Assembly (NCBI GenBank): GCA_002354655.1
Contig: DELY01000055.1
Coordinates: 345 to 64,344 of the forward strand
Direction: 5' to 3'
Length of the DNA stretch: 64,000 nucleotides
Origin: Pseudomonas sp. UBA2684
GTDB lineage: Bacteria; Pseudomonadota; Gammaproteobacteria; Pseudomonadales; Pseudomonadaceae
Part shown: positions 55,719 to 64,000 of the stretch, piece after piece
How positions within the stretch are numbered: the stretch's first letter is position 1
Layout: each line of letters starts with the position of its first letter
The notes under the pieces: generated by a model
The model's input: the letters and a program-made list of their open reading frames with translations, nothing else
What the model was told of the DNA's origin: nothing
Database searches by the model: none
Program-made: the position numbers and the translations under genes

Positions 55719-55767
55719 CGCGCTTTTCAAACTATTTTCATGGCCGCCGCCGCAGCGCCCAAAAACA

Positions 55768-55794
55768 CCGAACCCGGCGCGTGGCTGGGTTCGG
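55768..55794 (-). terminator. Terminator after cbpA
   Basis: CCGAACCC and GGGTTCGG form an 8-bp stem with an 11-base loop, followed on the minus strand by TGTTTTTGGG. It insulates prrF from cbpA transcription. Confidence 0.75.
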
Positions 55795-55811
55795 CGAGGG
55801 TACCTGAGGCG

Positions 55812-56609
55812 TTACGCCGTGGCTGGCAAGCGCAGCTGGGTGACTTCCTTGTTGAGCAGGTCAATGCGGCGGGCCATGCTCTCGATCAAGCTGTGGGCGA
55901 TCCGTGGGTTGCTCTGCATCAGGCTGAGGAATTGTTCCTTGGGAATCACCATCACCGTGCAGGGCTCGCTGGCCAGTACGGTGGCGCTGCGTTTCTCGCG
56001 GGTGAACACGGCCATTGCGCCGAAAATTTCGTCTTTCTGCACATCGCCGACCTTGTGCCCGTCGACATACGCTTCGGCGTGACCCTCGATGATGATGAAT
56101 ACGTGGTCGGCCGCGTCGCCTTGATGAATAAGCTCTTCACCAGCGGCAAAGTGCTGGAAGCCGGTCGACGGGCGGATTTCCGGCTGCTTAAGGCGCGCCA
56201 AAGCATCGGAGAGCAGGGCGGTATGACCGATCAGGTACTGGATGAACAGCTCCTGACGGACTTCGCTGGCGTAGATGTGTTTGAACACTTCGCTGCGCGA
56301 GTAGGGGATCAGGCTGAGCGGCTCTTCACTGCTGTAGCGGCAGCTGGGAAGGTCGATGCCCTGGCGCAGCCCGACCAGATCGCCTTCTTGCAGGTAGAAC
56401 AGGGGGCGCTCGTCGACCAGCGCATGCAGCAAGCCATTCTCGATAATGAACAGCTGGTTGCCTGGCAGCACTTGCGCCAAATCCTCGACCCGCTCCACTT
56501 GCAGCGCCTCGCCATTGGGCTCCAAGCCTTCCAGTAGTTGAGTCGGGATGCTTTGCAGTCGGTTGATCAGCTGGTCGGCGTAAGCCGGTTGCTCCCCGAG
56601 TAGATACAT
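55812..56609 (-). CDS. cbpA: Cyclic-nucleotide-binding protein CbpA
   Basis: The 265-residue protein has two cyclic-nucleotide-binding-like domains. The second (about 145-255) has the phosphate-binding cassette region DEIFGAMAVFTREKRSATVLA, related to FGEMA...R.A; the first (about 25-120) is more diverged. No output domain is present. The PAO1 counterpart next to prrF (PA4704, from memory) is CbpA, a cAMP-binding protein under Vfr control. In the second cassette the usual glutamate is replaced (FGAMA), so ligand affinity may differ. Confidence 0.85.
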   Translation of the reverse strand: MYLLGEQPAYADQLINRLQSIPTQLLEGLEPNGEALQVERVEDLAQVLPGNQLFIIENGLLHALVDERPLFYLQEGDLVGLRQGIDLPSCRYSSEEPLSLIPYSRSEVFKHIYASEVRQELFIQYLIGHTALLSDALARLKQPEIRPSTGFQHFAAGEELIHQGDAADHVFIIIEGHAEAYVDGHKVGDVQKDEIFGAMAVFTREKRSATVLASEPCTVMVIPKEQFLSLMQSNPRIAHSLIESMARRIDLLNKEVTQLRLPATA

Positions 56610-56715
56610 GAGCGTAATTCCTTGAACTGGCTAGGCTGACTAAAGCGCACGAACGTCCCTGAAACAATAGGCGGCGCCAAGCCTTAGGTAAATCATTCTG
56701 CGAAGAGGTTGTGAG

Positions 56716-56988
56716 CTAGCTCTTATTGCGCGACAAACAGGCGTCGAGCTGGCCATTTAATTCGGCTTTGTGAGCGGGTGGCAACTCGTTCCAATGCACA
56801 TCCAGAAGTGCCCCCTCGATGGCATAGAGCAACACTTTGGATGCCCGAAAGCCGCGCGCCCGCACTGCGCGATAGGCGCTCACCGCGCCGAGCCGGCGTA
56901 GATCGTTGGCGCTGTGGATGCCAACGGCATGCAGCCACTGTGCGGATGTCTTGCCAAGATTTTTCAAGTGCTGCAGTTCGTCGTTCAT
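56716..56988 (-). CDS. TfoX C-terminal domain protein
   Basis: The 90-residue protein is a stand-alone TfoX/Sxy C-terminal domain: LQHLKNLGKTSAQWLHAVGIHSANDLRRLGAVSAYRAV is a helix-hairpin-helix-like fold. It lacks the N-terminal half of competence regulators. ATG at 56988 follows AAGGAGG. Role unknown; nucleic-acid contact is possible by fold. Confidence 0.82.
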   Translation of the reverse strand: MNDELQHLKNLGKTSAQWLHAVGIHSANDLRRLGAVSAYRAVRARGFRASKVLLYAIEGALLDVHWNELPPAHKAELNGQLDACLSRNKS

Positions 56989-57028
56989 CGAGCCTCCTTG
57001 CGCTGCTGGCATGCGATGCGAAATCGAG

Positions 57029-57771
57029 TCAATTGGGGGTGCCTGCCAGGAAGTGTAGCGGCCAGCGCACAAAGCGTGGCTGATTGACATCACCCCAGGC
57101 GCGGCGCAGTGCGGGCTCCAATTCAGCCACGGGGTCGCGGCCCTGTTGCTTCTCCCAGCGTTGCACGGCCGACCAGGTGCGCAGGTAGCCCGTCAGGTGG
57201 TCGAAGTGCCATTGTGCTTCGATGGCGAACGTCGGCGGTTCGAGGCGTGGGAATGCTACCTGGATATCGCGGTAACCGGCGTCGACACTGGCCCGTCCGG
57301 GCGGCCATTCAGGGTGCGCGCGTAAAATGTCTCGATCAACGCGTCCAGCGTGCTGTCGATACGCATCAGGCCGTAGCACCAGGCGCAGAATAGCCCGCCG
57401 GGCTTGAGCAGGCGCGCTACTTCGGCGAAGAACGGCGGGGTGGCGAACCAGTGCAGGGCTTGCGCCACCACAATCAGGTCGAGGCTGCTGCTGGCCAGGG
57501 GCTGCGCCTCGGCGTTGGCGACAAACAGTGCGATGCCGGCCAGGTCGTCGGCAGCCTGTAGCTGTTCGATGCTGGCGTCGCAGGCCAGTACGTGGGCGAA
57601 GTGCTGACGCAGCGGGCGGCTGGCTTGGCCATTGCCGCACGCGATGTCCAGGACGCGCATGGGCTGCGGGCTATGGCTGGCCAGCCAGGTGAATAGCGCG
57701 TCCGGGTATTGCGGACGAAAACTGGCGTAGGCATCGGCGCGGGCACCGAACAGTTGGGCTATCTCGCTCAT
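57029..57771 (-). pseudogene. SAM-dependent methyltransferase, frameshifted
   Basis: The N-terminal part (ATG at 57771, MSEIAQLFGARADAYASFRP) has the SAM-binding motif VLDIACGNGQASRPL and LVVAQALHWF, a class I methyltransferase of the UbiE/BioC-like type. Its frame stops at 57256, but the expected C-terminal part (WPPGRASVDAGYRDIQVAFPRLEPPTFAIEAQWHFDHL to the stop at 57029) continues in another frame. The switch falls near 57305-57315, where a one-base loss, or one plus a multiple of three, would explain the break. If real, the product is truncated to 171 residues. It lies two bases from the pentapeptide gene. Confidence 0.82.
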
Positions 57772-57773
57772 GG

Positions 57774-58118
57774 TTATTTGGTGCGGTAGCGCAGGCGGGT
57801 GCCGAAGTTGACCGACATGAGGATCTCGTCGGCCGTCAGCTCGGCGGGGAAGTACGCCCCGGAAATCTGCGCATGAGCCAGGCTGGCGCCTTCCAGTTGC
57901 GCATCGCGCAGATCCAGGCCGCGCAGGTCGGTGCCGCGGAAGTAGGCGTCGCTGAAATTGATGCGTTCGGCGTCCAGGGCACGCAAGTCGAGGCCGCGGA
58001 AATCGCCGCCGGAGAGGTCGATGTCGACATCTCTGGGTTTGCGGGCATTGAAGCCTTTGATGTCGTCGTTGTGCAGCAGGTGGTAAAGCGGGTCATCAAG
58101 CTGGCGCGGCTGACTCAT
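57774..58118 (-). CDS. Pentapeptide-repeat protein
   Basis: The 114-residue protein has a run of pentapeptide-like units in its middle (DLSGGDFRGLDLRALDAERINFSDAYFRGTDLRGLDLRDAQLEGASLAHAQISGAYF), predicting a short right-handed quadrilateral beta-helix. ATG at 58118 (MSQPRQLDDPLYHLL) is used; one three codons upstream is possible. Too short to be a typical gyrase-protecting protein. Function unknown. It precedes the methyltransferase gene closely. Confidence 0.8.
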   Translation of the reverse strand: MSQPRQLDDPLYHLLHNDDIKGFNARKPRDVDIDLSGGDFRGLDLRALDAERINFSDAYFRGTDLRGLDLRDAQLEGASLAHAQISGAYFPAELTADEILMSVNFGTRLRYRTK

Positions 58119-58204
58119 GGGGAACATCCATTGTTGGGTTCCCCGCCAGTATAGAAGCCACGGCGTGCTCTGCTCGCCGGGCTGGTGATAGGCCGCGTGC
58201 TGCG

Positions 58205-59806
58205 TTACAGCCCGGGCAGGCGTTGGCGAATCCGGGCGATCAGGCTGTCGAGACTGGCGCTGTCGTGGGTGTCGACGCGTTTGCTGTGCAAGCGTTCGTC
58301 CGCGTTGAGCGCTTCGCGGCCGGCTTGCTGCGCCTGGATCACTGCCCATGTGGCATCGGACGGGTCTTGGCCGTCGGCCTGGCGTTGTTCCAGCCAGCTG
58401 GCGATCACCTCATCCGGGGCATTGCAGTCGAGAATCAGGAACGGCACGCCGGTCTCTTCGGCAATCTGCCAGGCCAGTTGGCGCTGCGCGTGCGCGAGGT
58501 AGGTGGCGTCGATCACCACCGGGAAACCGGCCTGCAAGGCGGCGTCGGCCAGTTGATGCAGGCGCTGGTAGGTGGCGGTGCTGGCGTCCTGACTGTAGAT
58601 GCCCGCACTGAGCTGATCGTGGTCGCCAGTCTGTTGCGCACCGAACAGACGCTTGCGTTCGACATCCGAGCGCAGGCGAATGGCCCCGAGCGCTTCGACC
58701 AGGCGCATGGCCACGTGGCTTTTGCCCACCGCCGAAACGCCATGGGTGATGGCCAGGAAGCGTGATGGAATGGCGCTGTAGCTCTCTGCCAGGCTGGCAT
58801 AACTGCGGTACTGACGCAGGATGACTGCGCGCTGCACCGAGTCTTGCTCCTGGCCGAGGCGGAACAGGCTGACCTTGGCCCGCACCAGGGCGCGGTGGGC
58901 TTTGTACAGGTTGAGCAGCTTGAGGGCGGCGTAGTCGCCGCTGTGCTCCAGCCAGGCACTGATAAAGCGCCGGGACAGACACTTCAGGCCGCGGTCTTCC
59001 AGGTCCATGGCGAGGAAGGCGGCGTCCAGGGCGACATCGATCAGGCGGAACGGCTCGTTGAACTCGATGCAATCGAACAGCACGGCCTGGCCGTCCAGCA
59101 GGGCTGCGTTACCCAAGTGGATATCGCCATGGCACTCGCGGATGAAACCTTGTGCGGCGCGCGCCTCCAGTTCTGGCCACAGGCGTTCGAGGCTGGTTTC
59201 TACCCAGGCTTCCAAGGCGTCCAGTTGTTGCAGGTCGGCCTTGTCCGTCAGCATCGGGCGGATCTGTTCGAAGTTCTGCCGCAGCGGCGCGACGATCGCC
59301 GTGGCATTGCACAGCGGGTGATCGAGGGCCACTTGCGGAGTGTTCTGGTGGAAGTGGGCGATCTGTGCGGCCAGGGCGTCGATGTGCGCTTCGCTCAACT
59401 CGCCGCGTGCCTGTACATCGCTGAGCAGTTGGTTTTGCGGGAATTGGCGCATTTTCAGGGCATATTCGATGACCGGGCCAGCGCCGGCCAACTGCGGTGC
59501 ATCAAGACTACCGTTGATCGGCAAAACTTCCAGGTACAGGCCTTGGGTAAGGCGCTGGTTGAGGCGCAATTCTTCTTTGCAAAAGTGCTCGCGGTCGGCC
59601 AGTTCGGTGAAATTGAGGAAGCCGAAGTCCACCGGTTTTTTGATCTTGTAGGCATAGGGGCCGGTCAGCAATACCCAGGAGATATGCGTCTCGATGACCT
59701 GGAAACCATCTACCGGGTGGGGGTAAAGGGCCGGGTTCTGCAGGGCGGCAATCAGGGCTTGGCTCACGGGCGATCCTTGGCTTTCAAACAAATAAGAGTC
59801 GGGCAT
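58205..59806 (-). CDS. Bifunctional aminoglycoside-phosphotransferase-like / AAA ATPase protein
   Basis: The 533-residue cytoplasmic protein has an N-terminal kinase-like domain with FIRECHGDIHLGNAALLDGQAVLFDCIEFN, equivalent to the catalytic HGD-x4-N and D motifs of aminoglycoside phosphotransferases, and a C-terminal P-loop kinase-like domain starting THGVSAVGKSHVAMRLVEALGA. The P-loop reads GVSAVGKS. ATG at 59806 (MPDSYLFESQGSPVS). Substrate unknown. Its promoter is divergent from mrcB. PAO1 has a similar gene (PA4701, from memory) at this place. Confidence 0.88.
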   Translation of the reverse strand: MPDSYLFESQGSPVSQALIAALQNPALYPHPVDGFQVIETHISWVLLTGPYAYKIKKPVDFGFLNFTELADREHFCKEELRLNQRLTQGLYLEVLPINGSLDAPQLAGAGPVIEYALKMRQFPQNQLLSDVQARGELSEAHIDALAAQIAHFHQNTPQVALDHPLCNATAIVAPLRQNFEQIRPMLTDKADLQQLDALEAWVETSLERLWPELEARAAQGFIRECHGDIHLGNAALLDGQAVLFDCIEFNEPFRLIDVALDAAFLAMDLEDRGLKCLSRRFISAWLEHSGDYAALKLLNLYKAHRALVRAKVSLFRLGQEQDSVQRAVILRQYRSYASLAESYSAIPSRFLAITHGVSAVGKSHVAMRLVEALGAIRLRSDVERKRLFGAQQTGDHDQLSAGIYSQDASTATYQRLHQLADAALQAGFPVVIDATYLAHAQRQLAWQIAEETGVPFLILDCNAPDEVIASWLEQRQADGQDPSDATWAVIQAQQAGREALNADERLHSKRVDTHDSASLDSLIARIRQRLPGL

Positions 59807-59884
59807 TATGGCCGCTGTGAGGCACTCTGCAAACCGCCGGGCTGTGCCTGCTTGTGTTTGGCAAAGTGCGTATAATGCCGCGCC

Positions 59885-62203
59885 ATGACTCGTACCCGAT
59901 CCCCTCGTTCTCGTTCCAAACGTCGCTCGCGTGGCCTGCGCCCCTGGCTTGGTTGGGCTGTAAAGCTCGGTCTGGTTGGTTTGGTGGTGTTGGCCGGCTT
60001 TGCGGTTTACCTCGATGCTGTGGTGCAGGAGAAGTTTTCCGGCAAGCGCTGGACCGTGCCCGCCAAGGTCTACGCCCGCCCGCTGGAACTGTTCGTCGGC
60101 CAGAAACTGGCCAAGGACGACTTTCTCAAGGAGTTGGACGCCCTCGGCTATCGCCGGGAAAGCGCGGCCAACGGTCCTGGCGCCGTGTCGGTGGCTGGCA
60201 ACGCCATCGAATTGCATTCGCGCGGTTTCCAGTTCTATGAAAGCACCGAGCCCTCGCAGCGTGTTCGCGTGCGTTTTTCCGGCGATTATGTCGCCGGCCT
60301 GAGCCAGGCCAATGGCAGTGACCTGGCGGTTGCCCGCTTGGAGCCGATGCTGATTGGTGGCCTGTACCCGGCGCACCAGGAAGACCGCGTGCTGATCAAG
60401 CTGGAGCAGGTGCCGCCGTATCTGGTGGAAACCCTGGTGGCAATCGAGGACCGCGAGTTCTTCAATCACTTCGGCGTATCGCCCAAAGGCATTGCCCGCG
60501 CCATGTGGATCAATGCCACAGCCGGGCAGTTGCGTCAGGGCGGCAGCACGCTGACCCAGCAGTTGGTGAAGAACTTCTACCTGACCAACGAGCGCAGTCT
60601 CAGCCGCAAAGCCACCGAAGCCATGATGGCGGTGCTGCTGGAGTTGCACTACGACAAGCAGGACATTCTCGAGGCCTACCTCAACGAGGTGTTCCTCGGG
60701 CAGGACGGCCAGCGCGCGGTGCATGGTTTCGGCTTGGCCAGCCAGTATTTCTTCAGCCAGCCGCTGTCCGAGCTGAAACTCGATCAGGTGGCGTTGTTGG
60801 TCGGCATGGTCAAAGGGCCTACCTACTACAACCCGCGACGTAACCCAGAACGCGCCATGGAGCGCCGTAACCTGATACTCGATGTGCTCGTCGAACAGGG
60901 CGTGGTCACCGCCGAGGAAGCGGCGCTCGCCAAGCAGAAACCACTCGGCGTCACTCAGCGCGGCAGCATGGCCGACAGCTCGTTTCCGGCCTTCCTCGAC
61001 CTGGTCAAGCGCCAGCTGCGCGAGGATTACCGCGAGGAGGATCTGACCGAAGAAGGCCTGCGGATCTTCACCAGCTTCGACCCGATTCTGCAGCTCAAGG
61101 CCGAAGGTGCTCTGGCAGAGTCATTGAAGCGTCTGTCCGGGCGCAAGGGGGTCGATCAGGTCGAGGCCGGGATGGTGGTGACCAACCCGGAAACCGGCGA
61201 GGTGCAAGCGCTGATCGGCAGTCGCCAGCCGCGGTTTGCCGGCTTCAACCGAGCGCTGGATGCGGTGCGGCCGATTGGTTCGCTGATCAAACCGGCAATC
61301 TACCTGACCGCCTTGGAGCGCCCCAGTCAGTACACCTTGACCAGTCTGCTGCAGGATGAACCCTTCTCCATCAAGGGGCAGGATGGCCAGGTTTGGCGGC
61401 CGCAAAACTATGATCGCAAGGCCCACGGTACGGTTTACCTGTACCAGGGACTGGCCAATTCCTACAACCTGTCCAGCGCCAAGTTGGGCCTGGAACTGGG
61501 TGTACCGAATGTACTCAAAACGCTTGAGCGGCTAGGTGTGGAACATAAGTGGCCCGCTTACCCGTCGATGTTGTTGGGCGCGGGCGGGTTGAGCCCGCTG
61601 GCGGTGGCCGATATGTATCAGACCCTGGCCAATGGTGGCTTCAATACCCCGTTACGCGGCATCCGTAGCGTGCTGACCGCCGAGGGCGAGCCGCTCAAGC
61701 GCTACCCGTATCAGATTCAACAGCGTTTCGATGCCGGGGCGATTTATCTGTTGCAGAACGCCATGCAGCGCACCATGCGCGAAGGCACCGGGCGTTCGGT
61801 GTACAGCCAGCTCCCTAGCTCGTTGAACCTGGCCGGTAAGACCGGTACCAGCAACGATTCACGGGACAGTTGGTTTGCCGGGTTTAGCCAGGATCTGCTG
61901 GCAGTGGTCTGGCTCGGTCGTGACGATAACGGCCCAACGCCGCTGACTGGGGCGACCGGAGCCTTGCAGGTCTGGACCGATTTCATGCGCAAGGCCGACC
62001 CGTTGCCGCTGGACATGCCGCTGCCGGACAACGTCGTGCAGGCCTGGGTAGACGCTCGTAGTGGTCAGGGCTCCGATCCGAGCTGCCCGGGCGCGGTACA
62101 GATGCCGTATATTCGTGGCAGTGAACCGATTGCCGGGCAAGCCTGCGGTATTCAGGCGCCGGTTGACTCGGTGATGGATTGGGTACGTGGCTGGTTGGAT
62201 TAA
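59885..62203 (+). CDS. mrcB: Penicillin-binding protein 1B
   Basis: The 772-residue class A PBP polymerises and cross-links peptidoglycan. It has an arginine-rich cytoplasmic N-terminus, one membrane anchor (about 27-47), a UB2H-like region, the glycosyltransferase domain (EDREFFNHFGVSPKG, about residue 188; GGSTLTQQLVKN) and the transpeptidase domain with SxxK (GSLIKP, about 465), SYN (ANSYNLSSA) and KTGTSND (about 652). ATG at 59885. It is followed within 17 bases by its probable lipoprotein activator. Confidence 0.97.
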   Translation: MTRTRSPRSRSKRRSRGLRPWLGWAVKLGLVGLVVLAGFAVYLDAVVQEKFSGKRWTVPAKVYARPLELFVGQKLAKDDFLKELDALGYRRESAANGPGAVSVAGNAIELHSRGFQFYESTEPSQRVRVRFSGDYVAGLSQANGSDLAVARLEPMLIGGLYPAHQEDRVLIKLEQVPPYLVETLVAIEDREFFNHFGVSPKGIARAMWINATAGQLRQGGSTLTQQLVKNFYLTNERSLSRKATEAMMAVLLELHYDKQDILEAYLNEVFLGQDGQRAVHGFGLASQYFFSQPLSELKLDQVALLVGMVKGPTYYNPRRNPERAMERRNLILDVLVEQGVVTAEEAALAKQKPLGVTQRGSMADSSFPAFLDLVKRQLREDYREEDLTEEGLRIFTSFDPILQLKAEGALAESLKRLSGRKGVDQVEAGMVVTNPETGEVQALIGSRQPRFAGFNRALDAVRPIGSLIKPAIYLTALERPSQYTLTSLLQDEPFSIKGQDGQVWRPQNYDRKAHGTVYLYQGLANSYNLSSAKLGLELGVPNVLKTLERLGVEHKWPAYPSMLLGAGGLSPLAVADMYQTLANGGFNTPLRGIRSVLTAEGEPLKRYPYQIQQRFDAGAIYLLQNAMQRTMREGTGRSVYSQLPSSLNLAGKTGTSNDSRDSWFAGFSQDLLAVVWLGRDDNGPTPLTGATGALQVWTDFMRKADPLPLDMPLPDNVVQAWVDARSGQGSDPSCPGAVQMPYIRGSEPIAGQACGIQAPVDSVMDWVRGWLD

Positions 62204-62219
62204 GTGAAGAGGGTATGAA

Positions 62220-62942
62220 GTGACTAAGTGGTTGATTCCTGCTTTAACCGCCACGGTAATGCTGGGTGGTTGTGCCAGCGTGCCGCGTGGCTCGATCCCG
62301 GTTGTCGAATCCGGCTCTTCGGCTTCAGCGCAACAGCAAGCCAGTGTCGGCGGTTATGGCAGCCCGACTGCCGCACAGCCGCAAACCCTGCCACAAGACT
62401 CCGGCGTGGTGGTGATGGTGCCGGGCGCGACTGGCAGCTCGGCGCCGATTCAGACGTTCCCGGCGTCCAGTGTGCCGATTGGCGGTGGCATCAGCAGTGC
62501 GCCGTTGAGCAGCGGTCCGATCACTATCGACTCGCCGAGCACGGGCGGTTACAGCGCGCCCGCGCCGTCAATTCCCAGTGGCATTCCGAGCTCAGGTGGT
62601 TTGGCGGCCGACGAGCAGTTGGATGGCCCGGTGTTGGCGTTGTTGACGGCTGCGCAGCAACAGCAGGGCGGCGGCGACTTGAATGGCGCGGCGTCCAGCC
62701 TGGAGCGCGCTCAGCGCATCGCGCCGCGCGAACCGCAAGTGCTCTATCGCCTGGCGGAAGTGCGTCTGGCTCAGGGCGATGCGGCGCAAGCCGAGCAGTT
62801 CGCCCGCCGTGGTCTGAGCTATGCCAGTGGCCGCCCAGCACTGCAAGCCAGTTTGTGGAACCTGATTGCGCAAGCGCGCGAGCGTCAGGGCGACAGCGCG
62901 GGTGCCGCCCAGGCCCGTGAGCAGGCGCGAGTCAATCTCTGA
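62220..62942 (+). CDS. lpoP: PBP1B-activating lipoprotein LpoP
   Basis: The 240-residue protein starts with GTG at 62220 and has a lipoprotein signal (LTATVMLGGCAS), a long low-complexity Ser/Gly/Pro/Gln linker (about 20-130) and a C-terminal TPR-like domain (SSLERAQRIAPREPQVLYRLAEVRLAQGDAAQAEQFARRGL). In P. aeruginosa the gene next to mrcB encodes LpoP, the outer-membrane activator of PBP1B; position, signal, linker and TPR agree. Confidence 0.88.
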   Translation: MTKWLIPALTATVMLGGCASVPRGSIPVVESGSSASAQQQASVGGYGSPTAAQPQTLPQDSGVVVMVPGATGSSAPIQTFPASSVPIGGGISSAPLSSGPITIDSPSTGGYSAPAPSIPSGIPSSGGLAADEQLDGPVLALLTAAQQQQGGGDLNGAASSLERAQRIAPREPQVLYRLAEVRLAQGDAAQAEQFARRGLSYASGRPALQASLWNLIAQARERQGDSAGAAQAREQARVNL

Positions 62943-63271
62943 TGGATGCCCGTGTGCCGGCGGTGGCAGAGCAGTTGTTGCTGATCGAACGCGAGTTGCG
63001 CGCGCAGGGATGGTGGGAAGAGCAGGCGCCCAGCGCGCAAGCGCTGGCCAGCCAGGAGCCGTTCTGTGTCGATAGCTTGGCGTTCGAACAGTGGCTGCAG
63101 TGGATTTTCTTGCCGCGCATGAAACACATGCTGGAGAGTAACGCCGGCTTGCCCAGCGTTTCTGGCATTCAGCCCATGGCCGAACAGGTGTATGGCCTGC
63201 ATAGCGAGCGCGCCAGGGGGCTGATTCGGCTGCTTGGCGAGTTCGATCAATTGATCGGTGGCGCGGCCTGA
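62942..63271 (+). CDS. YqcC family (DUF446) protein
   Basis: The 109-residue protein has the YqcC pattern: LLLIERELRAQGWW, PFCVDSLAFEQWLQWIFLPRMKHML and ALPSVSGIQPMAEQVY-like GLPSVSGIQPMAEQVY. It is cytoplasmic and helical. Its ATG overlaps the lpoP stop (TGATG), so it is translated with lpoP. Function unknown. Confidence 0.9.
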   Translation: MDARVPAVAEQLLLIERELRAQGWWEEQAPSAQALASQEPFCVDSLAFEQWLQWIFLPRMKHMLESNAGLPSVSGIQPMAEQVYGLHSERARGLIRLLGEFDQLIGGAA

Positions 63272-63287
63272 GGCCGCGTCAGGTGAG

Positions 63288-63722
63288 TTACTTGCAGTTT
63301 TCGCCGATCGATTTCTTGGCGTCATCGATGCGCTGCTGACGTTCGTCTTCGCTCAGTCGGCGTACTTCGCCGCCCTCCTCGAAGCGTACGCGCGGGTTGT
63401 TTTCCAGCTGTGCCAGGTTGGTGCGCACGCTCTCGCAGTACTTCTTGCGCTCGGCTTCCTTAGCTGCGACCTCCTGCTTCACTTTCTCATCGATAGCGGC
63501 TTGCTCGGGGTCCGCAATGCTCTCGAAGGTCGGCGCCGCTTTGGGCTCGACAGGCTTGGGTGGTGCGGTGGCGGTGTTGACGGTAGTGGCTTGCTGACCT
63601 TGCGGCGGCTGCGCGCCGAAGTGCGTGACGCCTTGGGCATCGACCCATTTGTACACTTGGCTGGCCATGGCGCTTGCGCTCAGTGCGAGCAGCAAGCTGC
63701 TGGTGAGGATCATACGGCGCAT
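63288..63722 (-). CDS. DUF4124 domain-containing exported protein
   Basis: The 144-residue protein has a signal peptide (ILTSSLLLALSASAMA) followed by QVYKWVDAQGVTHFGAQPP, the DUF4124 signature, then a Pro/Ala linker and a charged coiled-coil region (DEKVKQEVAAKEAERKKYCESV). It is likely periplasmic. ATG at 63722; an internal one three codons on is possible. It converges on the yqcC gene across a 17-base gap containing a GCGGCC palindrome. Confidence 0.87.
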   Translation of the reverse strand: MRRMILTSSLLLALSASAMASQVYKWVDAQGVTHFGAQPPQGQQATTVNTATAPPKPVEPKAAPTFESIADPEQAAIDEKVKQEVAAKEAERKKYCESVRTNLAQLENNPRVRFEEGGEVRRLSEDERQQRIDDAKKSIGENCK

Positions 63723-64000
63723 GCTGTTTCCTTTTATGAGCTGCGATACCTGGTGGCTACTATAACCAAAATGATTGAATCGTCATCCTGCGCTGCGTCA
63801 CAGCATAAGATTGCAGAATCCGTTACGGATCACTTGACTTGGACCTGTCGAATCCGAACAATTCGACGTTCGCTGTAGTGGAGTCCGCCGCAAGCAGGCT
63901 TTAGCTCAGCAGACATGAGGCGCACACCCGCGCCGACCTGTTACACCCGCAACGCGTTACCTCGCGCTGGGTGGGAAAGCCCCGCAACACTTTGGAGCGT
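63723..64000. other. Terminal non-coding stretch
   Basis: No gene is visible in the last 278 bases. A TTGACT (63833) and a GGAG eight bases from the window edge suggest the promoter and ribosome-binding site of a plus-strand gene beyond the window; in PAO1 as remembered that would be ilvI. Confidence 0.4.

Noticed and set aside
1-64000. tRNA and rRNA genes
   Set aside because: No cloverleaf with conserved TTCGA arm and no rRNA-like stretch was recognised while reading; a tRNAscan run would be decisive.

Overview
The window is high-GC DNA from a gammaproteobacterium, almost certainly a Pseudomonas (or a close relative). The evidence is gene content plus Pseudomonas-specific RNAs and regulators: cbrX-cbrA-cbrB followed by a CrcZ-type RNA with its sigma-54 promoter, a PrrF-type iron-responsive RNA beside cbpA, the desT/desC/desB desaturase genes, and mrcB followed by lpoP. 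No tRNA, rRNA, CRISPR array, intact insertion sequence or prophage gene is visible. Statements about P. aeruginosa PAO1 gene order are from memory and were not checked by search.

Layout. 1-10151 (minus strand): the end of a thiolase gene, an MpaB/DUF2236 protein, acs, pgi, the pantothenate genes panD-panC-panB, folK and pcnB. 10151-15640: the carbon/nitrogen control module, with CrcZ, the sigma-54 activator CbrB, the transporter-kinase CbrA and the small membrane protein CbrX. A CbrB-like palindrome and a sigma-54 promoter lie in front of crcZ. The end of cbrX has been tandemly duplicated between cbrX and cbrA. 15.8-18.2 kb: an uncharacterised pair, a beta-helix lipoprotein and a diheme cytochrome. 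18.6-25.9 kb: DUF808 protein, LOG protein, solute-binding-like protein, an intergenic cluster of DnaA boxes, a glycerophosphodiesterase, and hupE-ureG-ureF-ureE (urease maturation without structural genes). 26.0-29.0 kb: desT diverging from desC-desB, with two palindromic operators. 29.1-33.2 kb: osmE, an AEC carrier, a repeat-containing exported peptide, a lipase and an alpha/beta hydrolase. 33.3-40.7 kb: a TRAP transporter, a glutamine-synthetase-like ligase, an aldehyde dehydrogenase and an iron alcohol dehydrogenase, which look like one catabolic module for an amine or amino alcohol. 40.8-46.4 kb: three small genes, gluQRS, dksA, an aminotransferase, sfsA and a Rieske protein. 46.5-55.7 kb: a haem-uptake locus (TonB receptor, TonB, haem-handling protein, ExbB, ExbD, haem ABC transporter, ChaN lipoprotein) with Fur-box-like sites and the PrrF-type RNA. 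55.8-63.7 kb: cbpA, a TfoX-C protein, a frameshifted methyltransferase, a pentapeptide-repeat protein, a kinase/ATPase fusion, mrcB, lpoP, a YqcC protein and a DUF4124 protein.

How it fits together. CbrA/CbrB should drive crcZ, which sequesters the Hfq/Crc repressor and so releases catabolic operons, possibly including the amine module seen here. Iron supply is tied together by Fur-type sites at both the haem locus and prrF. Relative to remembered PAO1 order, the dksA-gluQRS block and the cbrAB block, normally adjacent, are separated here by about 27 kb that carries genes found elsewhere in PAO1 (LOG, ureEFG-hupE, des genes, osmE), which points to a rearrangement in this lineage.
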